Source: Tindallia magadiensis (GTDB lineage Bacteria; Bacillota; Clostridia; Peptostreptococcales; Tindalliaceae). Taken from it: a DNA stretch of 64,000 nt. Below are positions 53,961-62,871 of the stretch, in pieces (positions within the stretch are counted from its first letter, which is position 1; every line of letters starts with the position of its first letter). The stretch spans positions 310,001 to 374,000 of the forward strand of contig NZ_FOQA01000002.1 in assembly GCF_900113635.1 (NCBI RefSeq), written 5' to 3'. Made by a program: the position numbers and the translations under genes. The notes beneath the pieces were generated by a model that saw nothing but the letters and a program-made list of their open reading frames with translations, searched no databases and was not told the DNA's origin.

Positions 53961-55214
53961 GTGAAAATATTAGTTATTGGCGGTGGTGGAAGAGAGCATA
54001 CCTTGGTATGGAAATTAAAGCAGTCCTCAGTCGTAGAGCATATCTATTGTGCACCAGGAAATCCAGGAATTAACAAGATCGCAGAAGGTGTTGCGATACA
54101 AGTGGAGAATATCGATGGGTTAAAGGACTTTGCTCTGGAAAAACAGATTGATCTGACCGTAGTTGGGCCGGAGGTACCGCTGGTAGAGGGAGTGGTGGAT
54201 GCCTTTCGTGAAGCTGGACTTCAAATTGTTGGACCAGACCAGGCGGGTGCAAAGTTGGAAGGAAGTAAATCCTTTGCAAAAGCGTTTATGGAGAAATATG
54301 ATATACCAACGGGAAAATATGAAGTAGCCTATCATTCGGAGGAAGCGAAAAAAAAGTTAGAAGCATTTGAGTATCCACTGGTTATTAAAGCGGATGGGTT
54401 GGCAGCCGGAAAAGGGGTACTGATATGTGAAACAAAAAAAGAAGCCATGGATGCCATTGAAGATATTCTGGAAAAAAAAGTTTTTGGACAAGCGGGAAAT
54501 CATTTGGTGTTAGAGGAGTTTTTAGTAGGGACGGAAACATCGATGCTTTGTTTTGTAGATGGAGAAAGTATATTACCCATGGCAAGTTCTCAGGATCACA
54601 AGCAAATTGGTGATCATGATACAGGTCCTAATACTGGCGGTATGGGAACGTACTCCCCAAATAGAGCATACACGGTTTCTATGGAAAAAGAAGTAGAGCA
54701 GAAAATTCTGCTGCCTACCTTGGAAGGGATTCGGGCAGAAGGCATGGATTTTCGTGGCATTCTTTTTATTGGACTGATGATTACGAAGGATGGTCCTAAG
54801 GTATTGGAATATAATGTTCGATTTGGTGATCCTGAAACGCAGGTAGTGCTGCCCAGACTTAAAAATGACTTATGCGTGGTGTTTCAACATGTAGTGAATA
54901 AAAGATTAAAAGAAGTTCAATTGGAGTGGAAAGAAGAAACGGCTGTTTGTGTTGTTCTGGCATCAGAAGGATATCCGGCAGATTACAAAAAAGGAATCCC
55001 CATTCATGGGGTGGATGAGATTCGGGATGAAGTGCTTATTTTTCATGCCGGTACAGATATCCGGAACAATGAATTAGTGACAAATGGCGGTCGGGTACTG
55101 GGAGTTACCGCTTTGGGTGAAGGGGTTGACGAAGCCCGTGAAAAGGCATATGCGGCGGTAGATGCCATTCAGTATAAAGGAAAAACCTACCGTAAAGACA
55201 TCGGGCTTCGATAA
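53961..55214 (+). CDS. purD: Phosphoribosylamine-glycine ligase (GAR synthetase)
   Basis: A 417-residue ATP-grasp ligase. Seen: KILVIGGGGREHTLVWKL (2-19), VVGPEVPLVEGVVDAF, VIKADGLAAGKGVLIC (about 141-156), the DTGPNTGGMGTYSP loop and FRGILFIGLM with VLEYNVRFGDPETQ. Start is GTG at 53961. Last gene of the operon; only 15 bases separate it from convergent panC and no clear terminator is seen. purB, purL, purQ and purS are not in this operon. Confidence 0.98.
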   Translation: MKILVIGGGGREHTLVWKLKQSSVVEHIYCAPGNPGINKIAEGVAIQVENIDGLKDFALEKQIDLTVVGPEVPLVEGVVDAFREAGLQIVGPDQAGAKLEGSKSFAKAFMEKYDIPTGKYEVAYHSEEAKKKLEAFEYPLVIKADGLAAGKGVLICETKKEAMDAIEDILEKKVFGQAGNHLVLEEFLVGTETSMLCFVDGESILPMASSQDHKQIGDHDTGPNTGGMGTYSPNRAYTVSMEKEVEQKILLPTLEGIRAEGMDFRGILFIGLMITKDGPKVLEYNVRFGDPETQVVLPRLKNDLCVVFQHVVNKRLKEVQLEWKEETAVCVVLASEGYPADYKKGIPIHGVDEIRDEVLIFHAGTDIRNNELVTNGGRVLGVTALGEGVDEAREKAYAAVDAIQYKGKTYRKDIGLR

Positions 55215-55229
55215 ACAGAAAGAGTGTCA

Positions 55230-56072
55230 CTAATCCATAACCGTATTATCAATAAGGCGGGTATTGCCGATAAAAACAGCTAGAGCAATCATTAAAGGTG
55301 TTTTAAGGGTTGAAACAGGTTCTAATGTGTTAGGGTGAAGGATTTCAATGTATTGGACTTGGATCTGAGGATCATTTTCCAGGAACGATTTCATCATTTG
55401 ATGGAGTTCCTCAGGATTCTCATGACCTTCCTTGACATACTGACGACCCTTTAGAAGGGCTTGGTTTAAGAGCCTTGCTGAAACCCTTTCTTTTTCTGAT
55501 AAATAAGCATTTCGAGAACTCATTGCCAAGCCGTCAGCTTCTCGGATAATAGGACAGGCGATGATTTCCACTTTCATGTTCAGATCTTCCACCATTTGAC
55601 GAATTACTTGAACTTGTTGGGCATCCTTCTGACCAAAGTAAGCACGATGAGGGTTCACTAAATGGAACAGTTTATTAACAACGATGGCAACACCGTCAAA
55701 ATGACCAGAACGGTATTTTCCGCAGAGTCCTTCAGCGATCTTGCCCATGGTGATGCGGGTAGAAAAATGAGCAGGATACATATCGGAGACGATAGGACTA
55801 AAAATCACATCTGCACCTGCTTCTTTAGCGAGGGCTGAATCGGCCTCTAAATTTCTTGGATACTGGTCAAAATCTTCATTGGCACCAAACTGGGTCGGAT
55901 TAACAAAAATGCTGACAATAACCTGATGGTTCTCTTTTTTCGCTCTGTGAATCAACGATAAATGCCCTTCGTGCAAAGCTCCCATTGTAGGGACGAAGCC
56001 AAGGGTTTTTCCGATGGCTCTTTGTTGCTCGGCATAGGTTTGCATTTCGGTTAGCTGGTGTATGATTTTCAA
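55230..56072 (-). CDS. panC: Pantothenate synthetase
   Basis: A 280-residue enzyme joining pantoate and beta-alanine with ATP. Seen: LGFVPTMGALHEGHLSLI (with the HxGH-type motif), VSIFVNPTQFG, GLCGKYRSGHFDGVAIVV, YFGQKDAQQVQVI and MSSRNAYLS. The start chosen is TTG at 56072, eight bases after GGAGG; ATGs at 56087 and 56078 lie on or within the ribosome site. panB and panD are not adjacent, so the pathway is split in this genome. No paralogue nearby. Confidence 0.96.
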   Translation of the reverse strand: MKIIHQLTEMQTYAEQQRAIGKTLGFVPTMGALHEGHLSLIHRAKKENHQVIVSIFVNPTQFGANEDFDQYPRNLEADSALAKEAGADVIFSPIVSDMYPAHFSTRITMGKIAEGLCGKYRSGHFDGVAIVVNKLFHLVNPHRAYFGQKDAQQVQVIRQMVEDLNMKVEIIACPIIREADGLAMSSRNAYLSEKERVSARLLNQALLKGRQYVKEGHENPEELHQMMKSFLENDPQIQVQYIEILHPNTLEPVSTLKTPLMIALAVFIGNTRLIDNTVMD

Positions 56073-56175
56073 AGTCATCCCCTCCATTGGTTTTCTGTTT
56101 ACTATTAAGCAATAGTGATTCTTAAGACTTAGGACGGCTTTATTGTATCATGTTAAAAGAAAAAGAGGGATCATT

Positions 56176-57150
56176 ATGGAAGAAAAATCTAACAAAATAA
56201 TGGGAAATTTTCACATAGGGCACTCTCAGCATTGGGAAGCGGCTACAGGATGTACGGTAGTAATCTGTCCTAAAGGTGCTACGGCTGGTGTAGACGTTCG
56301 TGGGGGTGCTCCTGGTACTCGTGAAACAGATTTATTAAACCCTGTCAACCTGGTAGATAAGATTCATGCTGTTCTTTTAGCAGGAGGAAGTGCTTTTGGC
56401 TTAGATGCGGCAGGTGGCGTAATGAGGTATCTGGAAGAAAAAGGATACGGTTTTGATGCAAAAGTTGCAAAAATACCTATTGTTTGCAGTGCGGTACTCT
56501 TTGATCTTCCTGTAGGTAATGCGCAAATTCGTCCGGACGCTTCGATGGGTTACAAAGCGTCGCTTAACTCGGAAAAAAACTGTTTTCAGGTAGGATCTAT
56601 AGGTGCAGGAACTGGTGCTACAGTAGGAAAACTTAAAGGATATCATCGAGCCATGAAAGGCGGAATTGGATATGGCGCTTTACAGTCAGGAGCTTTGGAA
56701 GTTAGTGCGCTGGTTGCTGTTAATGCTTTGGGAGATGTGATTGATTCAGGTACAGGAGAAATACTGGCGGGATTGAGAACTGAAGATGGAAAAGGATTTG
56801 CTGAAACAGAAAAGATCATGATAGGGAACAGAGAAGAGAATAAAGTTTCTCTTAATGGCAATACGACTATTGGCGTTGTAATGACCAATGGAATCGGTAC
56901 AAAAAGCCAGATGACAAAAATAGCATCGATGGCTCAAAATGGCATCGCCAGGAGCATAAGGCCAAGCCATACCATGGTGGACGGAGATACTATTTTTGCA
57001 ATGAGTTCTGGTGACATAGAGGCTGATACTAGCTTGATGGGAGTAATGGCAGCGATAGCTGTTGAAAGAGCTATTATTGATGGAGTGACGAAAGCGGAAG
57101 ATCTGGCAGGGATCCCATGTGCAAAGACCTTTAAGACTAGCCTTTTCTGA
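56176..57150 (+). CDS. P1 (S58/DmpA/NylC-like) family self-processing hydrolase
   Basis: A 324-residue N-terminal-nucleophile hydrolase of the family that includes aminopeptidase DmpA, BapA and the 6-aminohexanoate oligomer hydrolase NylC. Conserved: GGAPGTRETDLL, LLAGGSAFGLDAAGGVMRYLEE, IGAGTGATVGK, and the processing region GNTTIGVVMTN. Cleavage between N229 and T230, freeing a Thr nucleophile, is predicted by analogy with NylC. The DGDTIFAMSSG end is intact. No signal peptide, so it acts inside the cell, on beta-peptides or similar amides. The start has AGAGGG. Divergent from panC. Confidence 0.9.
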   Translation: MEEKSNKIMGNFHIGHSQHWEAATGCTVVICPKGATAGVDVRGGAPGTRETDLLNPVNLVDKIHAVLLAGGSAFGLDAAGGVMRYLEEKGYGFDAKVAKIPIVCSAVLFDLPVGNAQIRPDASMGYKASLNSEKNCFQVGSIGAGTGATVGKLKGYHRAMKGGIGYGALQSGALEVSALVAVNALGDVIDSGTGEILAGLRTEDGKGFAETEKIMIGNREENKVSLNGNTTIGVVMTNGIGTKSQMTKIASMAQNGIARSIRPSHTMVDGDTIFAMSSGDIEADTSLMGVMAAIAVERAIIDGVTKAEDLAGIPCAKTFKTSLF

Positions 57151-57219
57151 TCTCTGTAAACATGATACAATGAACTAATACCAGAAAACGATGAGATAAA
57201 ACAGAGGAGGCAATGTTGA

Positions 57220-59202
57220 ATGGAAAAAAACATGGATCAGTTGGCGGTTAACGCGATAAGGGTTTTGTCGGCTGAAGCCGTTGAAAAAGCAAAATCAGGT
57301 CATCCGGGACTGCCAATGGGAGCAGCACCGATGGCCTATACATTATGGAGCCGTGTAATGAATCATAATCCTAAAAATCCAGCATGGAGAAATAGAGATC
57401 GATTTATTCTATCCGCTGGTCATGGGAGCATGCTCCTATATTCTTTACTACATTTATTTGGATACAATCTTAATATGGAAGAACTAAAACAATTCCGACA
57501 GTGGGACAGTCAAACTCCCGGTCATCCGGAATACGGTCATACCGTGGGTGTAGAAACGACCACTGGCCCTTTGGGGCAGGGTATTGCCAATGGGGTAGGA
57601 ATGGCAATGGCAGAATCCAAACTTGCGGCACAGTTTAATAAAGAAACCTATTCAGTAATTGATCATTACACCTATGTTTTAGCGGGTGACGGTTGTTTAA
57701 TGGAAGGAATTTCGGCGGAAGCTTCTTCTCTGGCAGGTACGCTAGGTCTTGGAAAACTGGTTGTCTTATATGATTCCAATGATATTTCCATTGAAGGAAG
57801 TACTTCCCTAGCCTTTAGAGAAGATGTGAAAAAAAGGTATGAAGCTTATGGATGGCAAGTGTTACAAGTAAAAGATGGTAATGATATAGAGGCCATTCAA
57901 GAGGCATTGGAAAAAGCGAAGTCAGAGAAAGAACGTCCTTCTTTGATAGAAGTAGTGACGGAAATAGGTTATGGATCTCCTGCAAAACAAGGGAAGGCGT
58001 CGGCGCATGGAGAGCCTCTTGGTGCTGAAAACTTATTGGAAGCAAAAAAATTCTTAAATTGGCAGGAAGAGCCTTTTGTGCTGCCGAAAGAGGTTGAACA
58101 GGTACGGGAAGCGACTGAAGTAGAAGGAATGAAAAAAGAAGCCGCCTGGGAAATGATGCTTGAAGAATATTTTGAAAAGTTTCCTGAGAAAGAAAAAGAA
58201 TGGGAAATGTGGTTTGGAAATACTGGAATAAAAGAAGCCCTTGAAGATGAAAGTCTTTGGAATTTTGAAAAAGCTGATGCTACCAGAAGTGCTTCTGGGG
58301 AGATGATCAACCGGTTGGCAGGAGTTCTTCCAAACCTGGTGGGAGGTTCGGCTGACTTGGCGCCCTCCAACAAAACATTAATGAAAGACAGAGAAGACTA
58401 TTTGCCAAACCAGTTTCATGGATCCAACCTTCGCTTTGGGGTGCGGGAACATGCAATGGCAGCTATTGGTAACGGAATAGCTCTTCATGGGGGCTTAGTG
58501 CCTTATGTGGCTACTTTCTTTGTGTTTACAGATTATATGAAGGCGGCGATGCGATTATCTTCACTTATGAAACAACCGCTGACCTATGTATTAACTCATG
58601 ATAGTATTGGAGTGGGAGAAGATGGTCCAACTCATCAGCCTATTGAACATCTCATGGCGTTGCGCAGTTTACCGAATATGATTGTTTTTCGCCCTGCTGA
58701 TGGAAAAGAAACGGCAATGGGTTGGAAATTAGCGTTAATGGAGCGAGAAACGCCAGTGTCTCTGGTTCTTACCAGACAAAAACTGCCTTTGTATGAGAAA
58801 ACAGGAGAAGAAGCTTTAAAAGGAGCTTATATCTTAGAAGATGCTGAAAATGGCAAACCAGATATTCTCTTGATGGCTACCGGATCAGAAGTAGAGCTGG
58901 TGATGGGAGCAGCAGAAATATTAAAAACAAAGGGATATCAGCCAAGAGTTATTAGTATGCCATCCTGGGAATTATTTGAATCACAGTCTCAGGAGTATAA
59001 AGACAGAGTGATGCCACCGGAAGTTCGCAAAAGAGTAGCGGTAGAAGCAGGCTCTACTTTGGGATGGTATAAATATGTGGGTTTAGATGGAAAAGTGATA
59101 GGATTAGATGATTTTGGAGCTTCCGCACCTGCTAGTGTGTTGTTTGAAAAGTTTGGGCTGACGGTTGACAATGTAGTAGAAGTTTCATTGAGCCTATTTT
59201 AA
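57220..59202 (+). CDS. tkt: Transketolase
   Basis: A 660-residue thiamine-diphosphate enzyme of the pentose phosphate pathway. Full-length, not split as in many Clostridia. ThDP-binding motif [18 protein letters not shown] (about 153-170); substrate residues SGHPGLPMG (26-34), [15 protein letters not shown], and [18 protein letters not shown] in the pyrimidine domain; a C-terminal domain from about 540. The ribosome site is GAGGAGG. It ends in a shared strong terminator. Confidence 0.98.
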   Translation: MEKNMDQLAVNAIRVLSAEAVEKAKSGHPGLPMGAAPMAYTLWSRVMNHNPKNPAWRNRDRFILSAGHGSMLLYSLLHLFGYNLNMEELKQFRQWDSQTPGHPEYGHTVGVETTTGPLGQGIANGVGMAMAESKLAAQFNKETYSVIDHYTYVLAGDGCLMEGISAEASSLAGTLGLGKLVVLYDSNDISIEGSTSLAFREDVKKRYEAYGWQVLQVKDGNDIEAIQEALEKAKSEKERPSLIEVVTEIGYGSPAKQGKASAHGEPLGAENLLEAKKFLNWQEEPFVLPKEVEQVREATEVEGMKKEAAWEMMLEEYFEKFPEKEKEWEMWFGNTGIKEALEDESLWNFEKADATRSASGEMINRLAGVLPNLVGGSADLAPSNKTLMKDREDYLPNQFHGSNLRFGVREHAMAAIGNGIALHGGLVPYVATFFVFTDYMKAAMRLSSLMKQPLTYVLTHDSIGVGEDGPTHQPIEHLMALRSLPNMIVFRPADGKETAMGWKLALMERETPVSLVLTRQKLPLYEKTGEEALKGAYILEDAENGKPDILLMATGSEVELVMGAAEILKTKGYQPRVISMPSWELFESQSQEYKDRVMPPEVRKRVAVEAGSTLGWYKYVGLDGKVIGLDDFGASAPASVLFEKFGLTVDNVVEVSLSLF

Positions 59203-59230
59203 TCATTAAAAAATGAATGATTTTGAATCA

Positions 59231-59259
59231 AAAAACCGCCGGTGTTGCCGGCGGTTTTT
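59231..59259. terminator. Bidirectional terminator between tkt and the LysM gene
   Basis: AAAAACCGCCGG (59231-59242) and CCGGCGGTTTTT (59248-59259) form a GC-rich stem flanked by A and T runs, so it works on both strands. Confidence 0.95.
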
Positions 59260-59278
59260 GAGTTCTAATTTCGATGGT

Positions 59279-60556
59279 TTAAGGAATCTGTAACACCTGA
59301 CCTGCTCGCAGGCTGGAAGGGTCTGTGATATTATTGGCTTCCATAATTTCTGGATATCTGCCTCCGTCACCATAGACTCTTTGGCTGATACTATAAAGCG
59401 TGTCGCCAGATCGAACCGTATATTGGCTAGGTGGATCTTCCTGATCCGGAAGGGGCGGTTCACTCTCCTGAACCTCTTCGGGGGGAGAGATTTCTGGAAC
59501 ATTTTCTGCTTCTGGTGGAACAGAATCCGTCGCTTCGCTATCGGTAAAATCATCATCTATGTCTTCTGGTGATAGTGGATCTGCTTCTTCCTGGCTTTCA
59601 ACAGGGAGTTCTACTTCTGTCATTAAATCCTCATCGGCAGGTCCTCGGTTTATGAATCGACTGATGCCAAAGACACCAATAAAAAACACAACCAGCAATA
59701 AAGCGGAAGAAATAGCTAAACGACGCACTTTTCGGGCTTTTCGAGATTTTCGCCCTTCCTTTTTTTCTCGTGTATAGATAAAAGAGCGTTTAGGCGCATC
59801 TGGATGGTCAGGCATAACGAGAGGAGCTTCATCAGCAGGGATAAAAGGTTTTGGTTTGGGTTGGCGTGTTTCTTCCTGACTCATTCGTGCTCGGAAAAAG
59901 ACGGGATTAAAATCATTTTGAATATCTTCCACCGTTTCATAATGTCCATGATAACAATGACGAATAATGGCATCCACAGCTGGCTCCATTTCATAGATGT
60001 CGGGGGTAAGTTCGGCATTTGTCGAATTACCATAAATGGTTAAAATAAAATCACCAATACGTTCCATATATTCTTTATGGGTAACAATCAGGTCTTGGGG
60101 CGAGAAAAAAGGAATATGATTGAAACAAACCATTTTGCGGTCAACGATAGAAATATTGCCAAAAGAACATAAGACATATTTTAACATTAGGGGAAGCGGC
60201 TCTAAAGCATTTATTTTATTTAAGTAACTGCTGACAATCATACCTTTTTCGTAGGTGTTGAGATAGGTGTTCGTGATGAAATTCGCTAGTGGTTTTCCGG
60301 GACAACATCGAGAAACGGTATAAAGCACATCATCGATCAGAAAAAAATCAGCAAATAAAGCTTTCAGCTCTTTTTCGTATTCAAAAAAAGCATTTGTGAT
60401 AGGCGACCCTGCATCCATATCTTTGAAAACGGTAATGTAGACAGGTGTTTTAGCTTCTGTAAATTGGTCAGAAGCTAAATAAATGCGTTGGAATGCATCG
60501 TAGTGTAACGTTTCTTCTATTAAATATTGATTATTAATTAGTTTTTCTGGGGGCAT
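59279..60556 (-). CDS. Kinase-like (pseudokinase) membrane protein with C-terminal LysM domain
   Basis: A 425-residue single-pass membrane protein. The N-terminal 230 residues resemble a degenerate protein-kinase fold: the opening YLIEETLHYDAFQRIYLASD lines up with the Gly-rich loop region but lacks its glycines, PVYITVFKD replaces the catalytic Lys position by Thr, and AVDAIIRHCYHGHYETVEDIQNDF recalls the end of the C lobe. No HRD or DFG is seen. A basic stretch leads to a membrane helix (about 275-295), an acidic Pro-rich linker, and one LysM (about 379-425, YTVRSGDTLYSISQRVYGD) to bind peptidoglycan. AAGGAGG stands 11 bases before the ATG. A wall-to-cytoplasm sensor is inferred. Confidence 0.78.
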   Translation of the reverse strand: MPPEKLINNQYLIEETLHYDAFQRIYLASDQFTEAKTPVYITVFKDMDAGSPITNAFFEYEKELKALFADFFLIDDVLYTVSRCCPGKPLANFITNTYLNTYEKGMIVSSYLNKINALEPLPLMLKYVLCSFGNISIVDRKMVCFNHIPFFSPQDLIVTHKEYMERIGDFILTIYGNSTNAELTPDIYEMEPAVDAIIRHCYHGHYETVEDIQNDFNPVFFRARMSQEETRQPKPKPFIPADEAPLVMPDHPDAPKRSFIYTREKKEGRKSRKARKVRRLAISSALLLVVFFIGVFGISRFINRGPADEDLMTEVELPVESQEEADPLSPEDIDDDFTDSEATDSVPPEAENVPEISPPEEVQESEPPLPDQEDPPSQYTVRSGDTLYSISQRVYGDGGRYPEIMEANNITDPSSLRAGQVLQIP

Positions 60557-60831
60557 TTTATTGACAGCCTCCTTTCCATAAAAAATGATGAAAATGATGA
60601 AATAGAAAAGTATAAACCACTAGTAATTATATTCGATAAATAAGTAAAATATCCTTTTTTACAATGAAAAAAAGAAATAGTAACAATTGGTTCATTACCA
60701 ATAATGTACCCGTAAAGTCGAGGAAAAAACGAGGGATTTTTTCGAGCTACCATTAGAGCTTTAATGGATTACTATTCAGGAAAGATTTCTTGCTATATAA
60801 TAAATAGAAAGCTGCTTTTCAGGAGAGGATT

Positions 60832-62871
60832 ATGGTGAAGAAAATAAAAAAAACAAATAAAGCAAATAAAATCATGATGATCGCTTTCTTGATCTTTACA
60901 TGCGGGCTGGCTTTATTGACGGTTAAAGCCGATACGGGAATGGAAAACCTATATGACAAGCAGCAGCAACGAACTTTTCGAGTTGCCTTTGATCCTGAAA
61001 TGCCACCATTTCAATATGAAACCCTTATGAAAGGAGAGTACGATGGATTTGGGATTCAACTGTTGGAGTATATAGCCGATCAAAATTTGTTTCAAATTCA
61101 TTGGCAGGCCATGTCGAGGGAAGAGGCAATTAGGCGGTTAAAGGAAAATCGTATTGATATGATTCTGGGGATGACCTATCAGGCTCGATATGCACAGGAA
61201 ATGGAATTTTCGGAACCGTATTTTTCTTCAAGTATTGCCTTGGTGGTACCCAAGGATGCGGCAGATGAAGTGAAAAACATTGCTGATCTGGCAGAAAAAC
61301 TGGTTGCTGTTCAACGGAATTCGATAGCATATGAATTTTTACACAATGTTCGGCGAATCGATTTCAACGGAACACATAGCCAGAAAAAAGCATTTGATTT
61401 ACTGGTGAAAGGACGAGCGGATGCTTTAATTGGCGATCGATTGGTGCTTCAACATTATCTGGAAGAAGCAAATTTAACAGAAGACTATGTGGTGACAAGT
61501 AGTTTTATCATGCCTGTAGAGTATTCGATGGCTGTGCGAAGCGAAAACTATACAGACTTAAATCTTTTGAATCGTGGGATTTCCCAGGCAAGGGGACAGA
61601 GTGAGTACCAGGCTATTTATGATCAATGGTTTGGAGAAAATGACCTGCAACGACGGCTGGAAAACTTACTGAGATTTTTGGTTATTCTCGGAGGAGCGGG
61701 AATCATCGTTTTTCTTGGAATATTGTGGTGGAACCGGTTGCTAAAAGAAGAAGTACAGAGGAAGACAAAAGAATTAAAGAGAGCTAACGAAGATTTAAGC
61801 CGACAAATACAAGAGACCTTAAATATGGGAGAACTGAAAAATCAAATTTTAGAAAACAGTCCCAGAGGTCTTGTGACCATGGATATGAAAGGGTTAATAA
61901 CGTCTATTAATCCAAGAGCAATTCAGATTATTGATTTGATGCAACCATCTGAAGAAATATTTTATCAAGAGGTAGAGTTATTACGTTATATGTTGGAAAA
62001 TAAATTAGAGGACGTTCTCTTAAAAGGAACTCAGTTTATCGGAGACGAATTGAGTTGGAAAAAAATGGATATCAGGTATACGGTATATCCATTAAGAAAC
62101 TATGAAAAAATAGTGGTTGGAGCGATTGTTTCTTTTGAAGATATTACGGAAGAAAAGAAGATGAGGGAACAAGGTTTTGAAAAAGAGAAAAGCAGGGCAC
62201 TGAATCAGGTAGTGGCAGGCATTGCGCATGAAATAAGAAATCCATTAACTTCTATTAAAACTTTTGTGGAGGTATTGCCATCAAAAATAAACAATCCTAA
62301 ATTTCAAAAGGATATTGTGCGGCTTGTTCCTAGAGAAATTGACCGTGTCAGTCAATTGATAGAAAGATTGATCGATTACGCAAAGCCTCAGAAAACTCAA
62401 AAAAAGAAGGTGGATCTAGACAAAATCATAGAATCCTGTGTGTCCTTGTTTAAGCCGAGTTTTGAAAAAAAAGGAATGAAAATAAGGGCAGAAGTGAAAC
62501 AGCCTTTACTGGTCTATGCGGATAGAGATCAGATAAAACAAGTGTTGGTTAATTTTATGCTCAATGGGATGGAAGCAATGGAAGCGAAAGAGAGAAGGGA
62601 AGAATCGGAAGAAATCCTCACCATGACGATAAGGGGAATGGAGACAGATGAATTTATCGAAGTTCTTATTAGTGATGAAGGCGTTGGCTTAAACCAGACA
62701 GAGATAAATATGATGATGGAACCTTTCTATACGACAAAAAAAGGTGGCACAGGGCTGGGGTTGACATTATCAAAAAAATATATCGAAGAAAATAATGGAC
62801 ATGTTTATTTCGAAAGCATTAAAGGAGAAGGAACTACGGTACACCTACAGTTTGAAAGGATGAAAACCTGA
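60832..62871 (+). CDS. Sensor histidine kinase with periplasmic solute-binding domain
   Basis: A 679-residue membrane kinase. An N-terminal membrane segment (about 12-31) is followed by a bacterial extracellular solute-binding family 3 domain (about 45-270: FRVAFDPEMPPFQYE, DMILGMTYQARYAQEMEFSEPY, MAVRSENYTDLNLLNRGI). After a second helix (about 284-306) comes a PAS domain, HisKA with H466 in GIAHEIRNPLTSIK, and an ATPase domain with the N, G1 (SDEGVGL) and G2 (GTGLGLTLSKKY) boxes. It probably reads an amino acid or other small solute. AGGAGAGG precedes the ATG. Its stop overlaps the response-regulator start (TGATG). Confidence 0.95.
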   Translation: MVKKIKKTNKANKIMMIAFLIFTCGLALLTVKADTGMENLYDKQQQRTFRVAFDPEMPPFQYETLMKGEYDGFGIQLLEYIADQNLFQIHWQAMSREEAIRRLKENRIDMILGMTYQARYAQEMEFSEPYFSSSIALVVPKDAADEVKNIADLAEKLVAVQRNSIAYEFLHNVRRIDFNGTHSQKKAFDLLVKGRADALIGDRLVLQHYLEEANLTEDYVVTSSFIMPVEYSMAVRSENYTDLNLLNRGISQARGQSEYQAIYDQWFGENDLQRRLENLLRFLVILGGAGIIVFLGILWWNRLLKEEVQRKTKELKRANEDLSRQIQETLNMGELKNQILENSPRGLVTMDMKGLITSINPRAIQIIDLMQPSEEIFYQEVELLRYMLENKLEDVLLKGTQFIGDELSWKKMDIRYTVYPLRNYEKIVVGAIVSFEDITEEKKMREQGFEKEKSRALNQVVAGIAHEIRNPLTSIKTFVEVLPSKINNPKFQKDIVRLVPREIDRVSQLIERLIDYAKPQKTQKKKVDLDKIIESCVSLFKPSFEKKGMKIRAEVKQPLLVYADRDQIKQVLVNFMLNGMEAMEAKERREESEEILTMTIRGMETDEFIEVLISDEGVGLNQTEINMMMEPFYTTKKGGTGLGLTLSKKYIEENNGHVYFESIKGEGTTVHLQFERMKT

